A stretch of DNA of 6,116 nt from an uncultured Clostridia bacterium (GTDB lineage Bacteria > Bacillota > Clostridia > Christensenellales > UBA1242). The notes beneath the pieces are model-generated. The model saw only the letters and a list, made by a program, of their open reading frames with translations, was not told the DNA's origin and ran no database searches. The position numbers and the translations under genes are program-made. This document shows positions 5,265 through 6,116 of the stretch, piece after piece. The stretch is taken from assembly GCA_937911885.1 (NCBI GenBank), contig CALDPW010000072.1:1-6116 (forward strand), in the 5' to 3' direction. Numbering within the stretch: the stretch's first letter is position 1; every line of letters begins with the position of its first letter.

Positions 5265-6116
5265 ATGGCAGAAATTTCAGAACGCGAATTAACCCACAGT
5301 GTTAAATACGACGAAACCGACATTCAAATTTTGGAAGGTTTAGAGCCTGTTAGAAAACGTCCTGGTATGTATATTGGTTCAACCGATGTTAGAGGACTTC
5401 ATCATTTGGTTCAAGAAATTGTTGATAATAGTATTGACGAAGCTTTGGCTGGATACTGTGATCACATTGAAGTTATTTTAAACAAAAACGGAAGCTGCAC
5501 AGTAACCGATAATGGCCGTGGTATTCCATGTGGTCTTATTAAAAAGGAAGGCAAAAGTGCTGTTGAGGTAGTTTTAACAAAACTTCATGCTGGTGGTAAA
5601 TTTGGTGGCGAAGGTTACAAAATTAGTGGTGGATTGCACGGTGTTGGTTTAAGCTGTGTTAATGCATTATCTGAATGGTTAGATGTAACAGTTTATCAAG
5701 GTGGAAAAATTCACAATCAACTATACAAACGTGGTATTCCACAATTTCCACTAGAAGTTACTGGTAACACCGACAAAACCGGAACAGTTGTAACATTTAT
5801 GCCAGATGCAACAATTTTTGATACTATCGAATTTGATTTTAACGAAATTAAAAATCGTTTTAGAGAAATCACATTCTTAAATAAAGGTTTAAAAATTACT
5901 TGTTCTGATATGCGTGGTGATGAACCTATTGAGGAAACATATCAATATCTTGGTGGTATTGTTGAATTTGTTGATTATTTAAATCGCAACAAAGAAAAAC
6001 TTTTCCAAGAACCTGTTTATATTAATGTTATTAACGAAACTAGCGAAGTTGAAGTTGCTTTTCAATATAACAACGGCTATAACGAATTAATTAATAGCTA
6101 TGCAAACAATATTAAC
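5265..6116 (+). CDS. gyrB: DNA gyrase subunit B, 5' part (runs off right edge)
   Basis: GyrB is the ATPase subunit of DNA gyrase, which with GyrA introduces negative supercoils. The 284 codons here cover the GHKL ATPase domain and the beginning of the transducer domain; the TOPRIM domain and C-terminus lie outside. Visible ATP-site features are E51 (general base) and N55 in EIVDNSIDEA, DNGRGIP at 82-88 (D82, R85), the ATP-lid lysine region HAGGKFGG at 108-115, GGLHGVG at 122-128 and KTGT at 171-174. The opening DIQILEGLEPVRKRPGMYIGST and the lid sequence fit GyrB well; ParE is possible, but HAGGKFGGEGYKISGGLHGVGLSCVNALSEW, read in pieces, favours GyrB, and gyrA and the missing C-terminus would settle it. 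Start ATG is supported by GTGAGG eight bases upstream. The long AT-rich leader fits supercoiling-sensitive control, which is known for gyrB in other bacteria. Confidence 0.95.
   Translation, partial: MAEISERELTHSVKYDETDIQILEGLEPVRKRPGMYIGSTDVRGLHHLVQEIVDNSIDEALAGYCDHIEVILNKNGSCTVTDNGRGIPCGLIKKEGKSAVEVVLTKLHAGGKFGGEGYKISGGLHGVGLSCVNALSEWLDVTVYQGGKIHNQLYKRGIPQFPLEVTGNTDKTGTVVTFMPDATIFDTIEFDFNEIKNRFREITFLNKGLKITCSDMRGDEPIEETYQYLGGIVEFVDYLNRNKEKLFQEPVYINVINETSEVEVAFQYNNGYNELINSYANNIN

Noticed and set aside
1..6116. Mycoplasma-type code with TGA as tryptophan
   Set aside because: All nine Trp codons read across the five genes are TGG and no in-frame TGA occurs, so the standard code is the simpler reading.
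1..6116. Mobile elements, CRISPR arrays, rRNA or tRNA genes
   Set aside because: I saw no transposase or integrase frame, no regularly spaced direct repeats and no rRNA or tRNA signature on either strand.

Overview
The window is very AT-rich and carries five protein genes. The three genes whose stop codons are visible all end in TAA, and all nine tryptophan codons I could read are TGG, with no in-frame TGA. This suggests a low-GC Gram-positive lineage (Bacillota, or a relative of the Mollicutes) that uses the standard code. The gene families, the Shine-Dalgarno sites and the sigma-A-like promoters fit that, but I cannot name a genus from sequence alone.

Layout, left to right. Positions 1-1280 hold dnaA on the minus strand; its last few tens of codons lie beyond the left edge. 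A 71-base gap (1281-1351) carries a good dnaA promoter and ribosome binding site. recF follows on the minus strand (1352-2428). Positions 2429-2520 form the divergent spacer between recF and glmS. glmS is on the plus strand (2521-4311). Positions 4312-4450 are a dense non-coding patch holding a probable small RNA on the minus strand with its own promoter and terminators. A two-helix membrane protein of unknown function lies on the minus strand (4451-4951). Positions 4952-5264 are about 310 bases without a gene, holding two divergent promoters, a very AT-rich stretch and two terminator-like hairpins. gyrB starts at 5265 on the plus strand and runs off the right edge.

How the genes work together: DnaA (replication initiator), RecF (fork and gap repair) and GyrB (gyrase ATPase subunit) are the classical origin-neighbourhood set. 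Here the usual Firmicute order dnaA-dnaN-recF-gyrB is broken up. recF lies upstream of dnaA, no dnaN is present, and gyrB points the other way, separated by the amino-sugar gene glmS and the membrane protein gene. I see no cluster of DnaA boxes, so the origin itself is not evident here.

The most interesting signals are non-coding. They are the candidate small RNA opposite the 3' end of the glmS transcript, the apparently leaderless start of recF, and the hairpin-rich gyrB leader.
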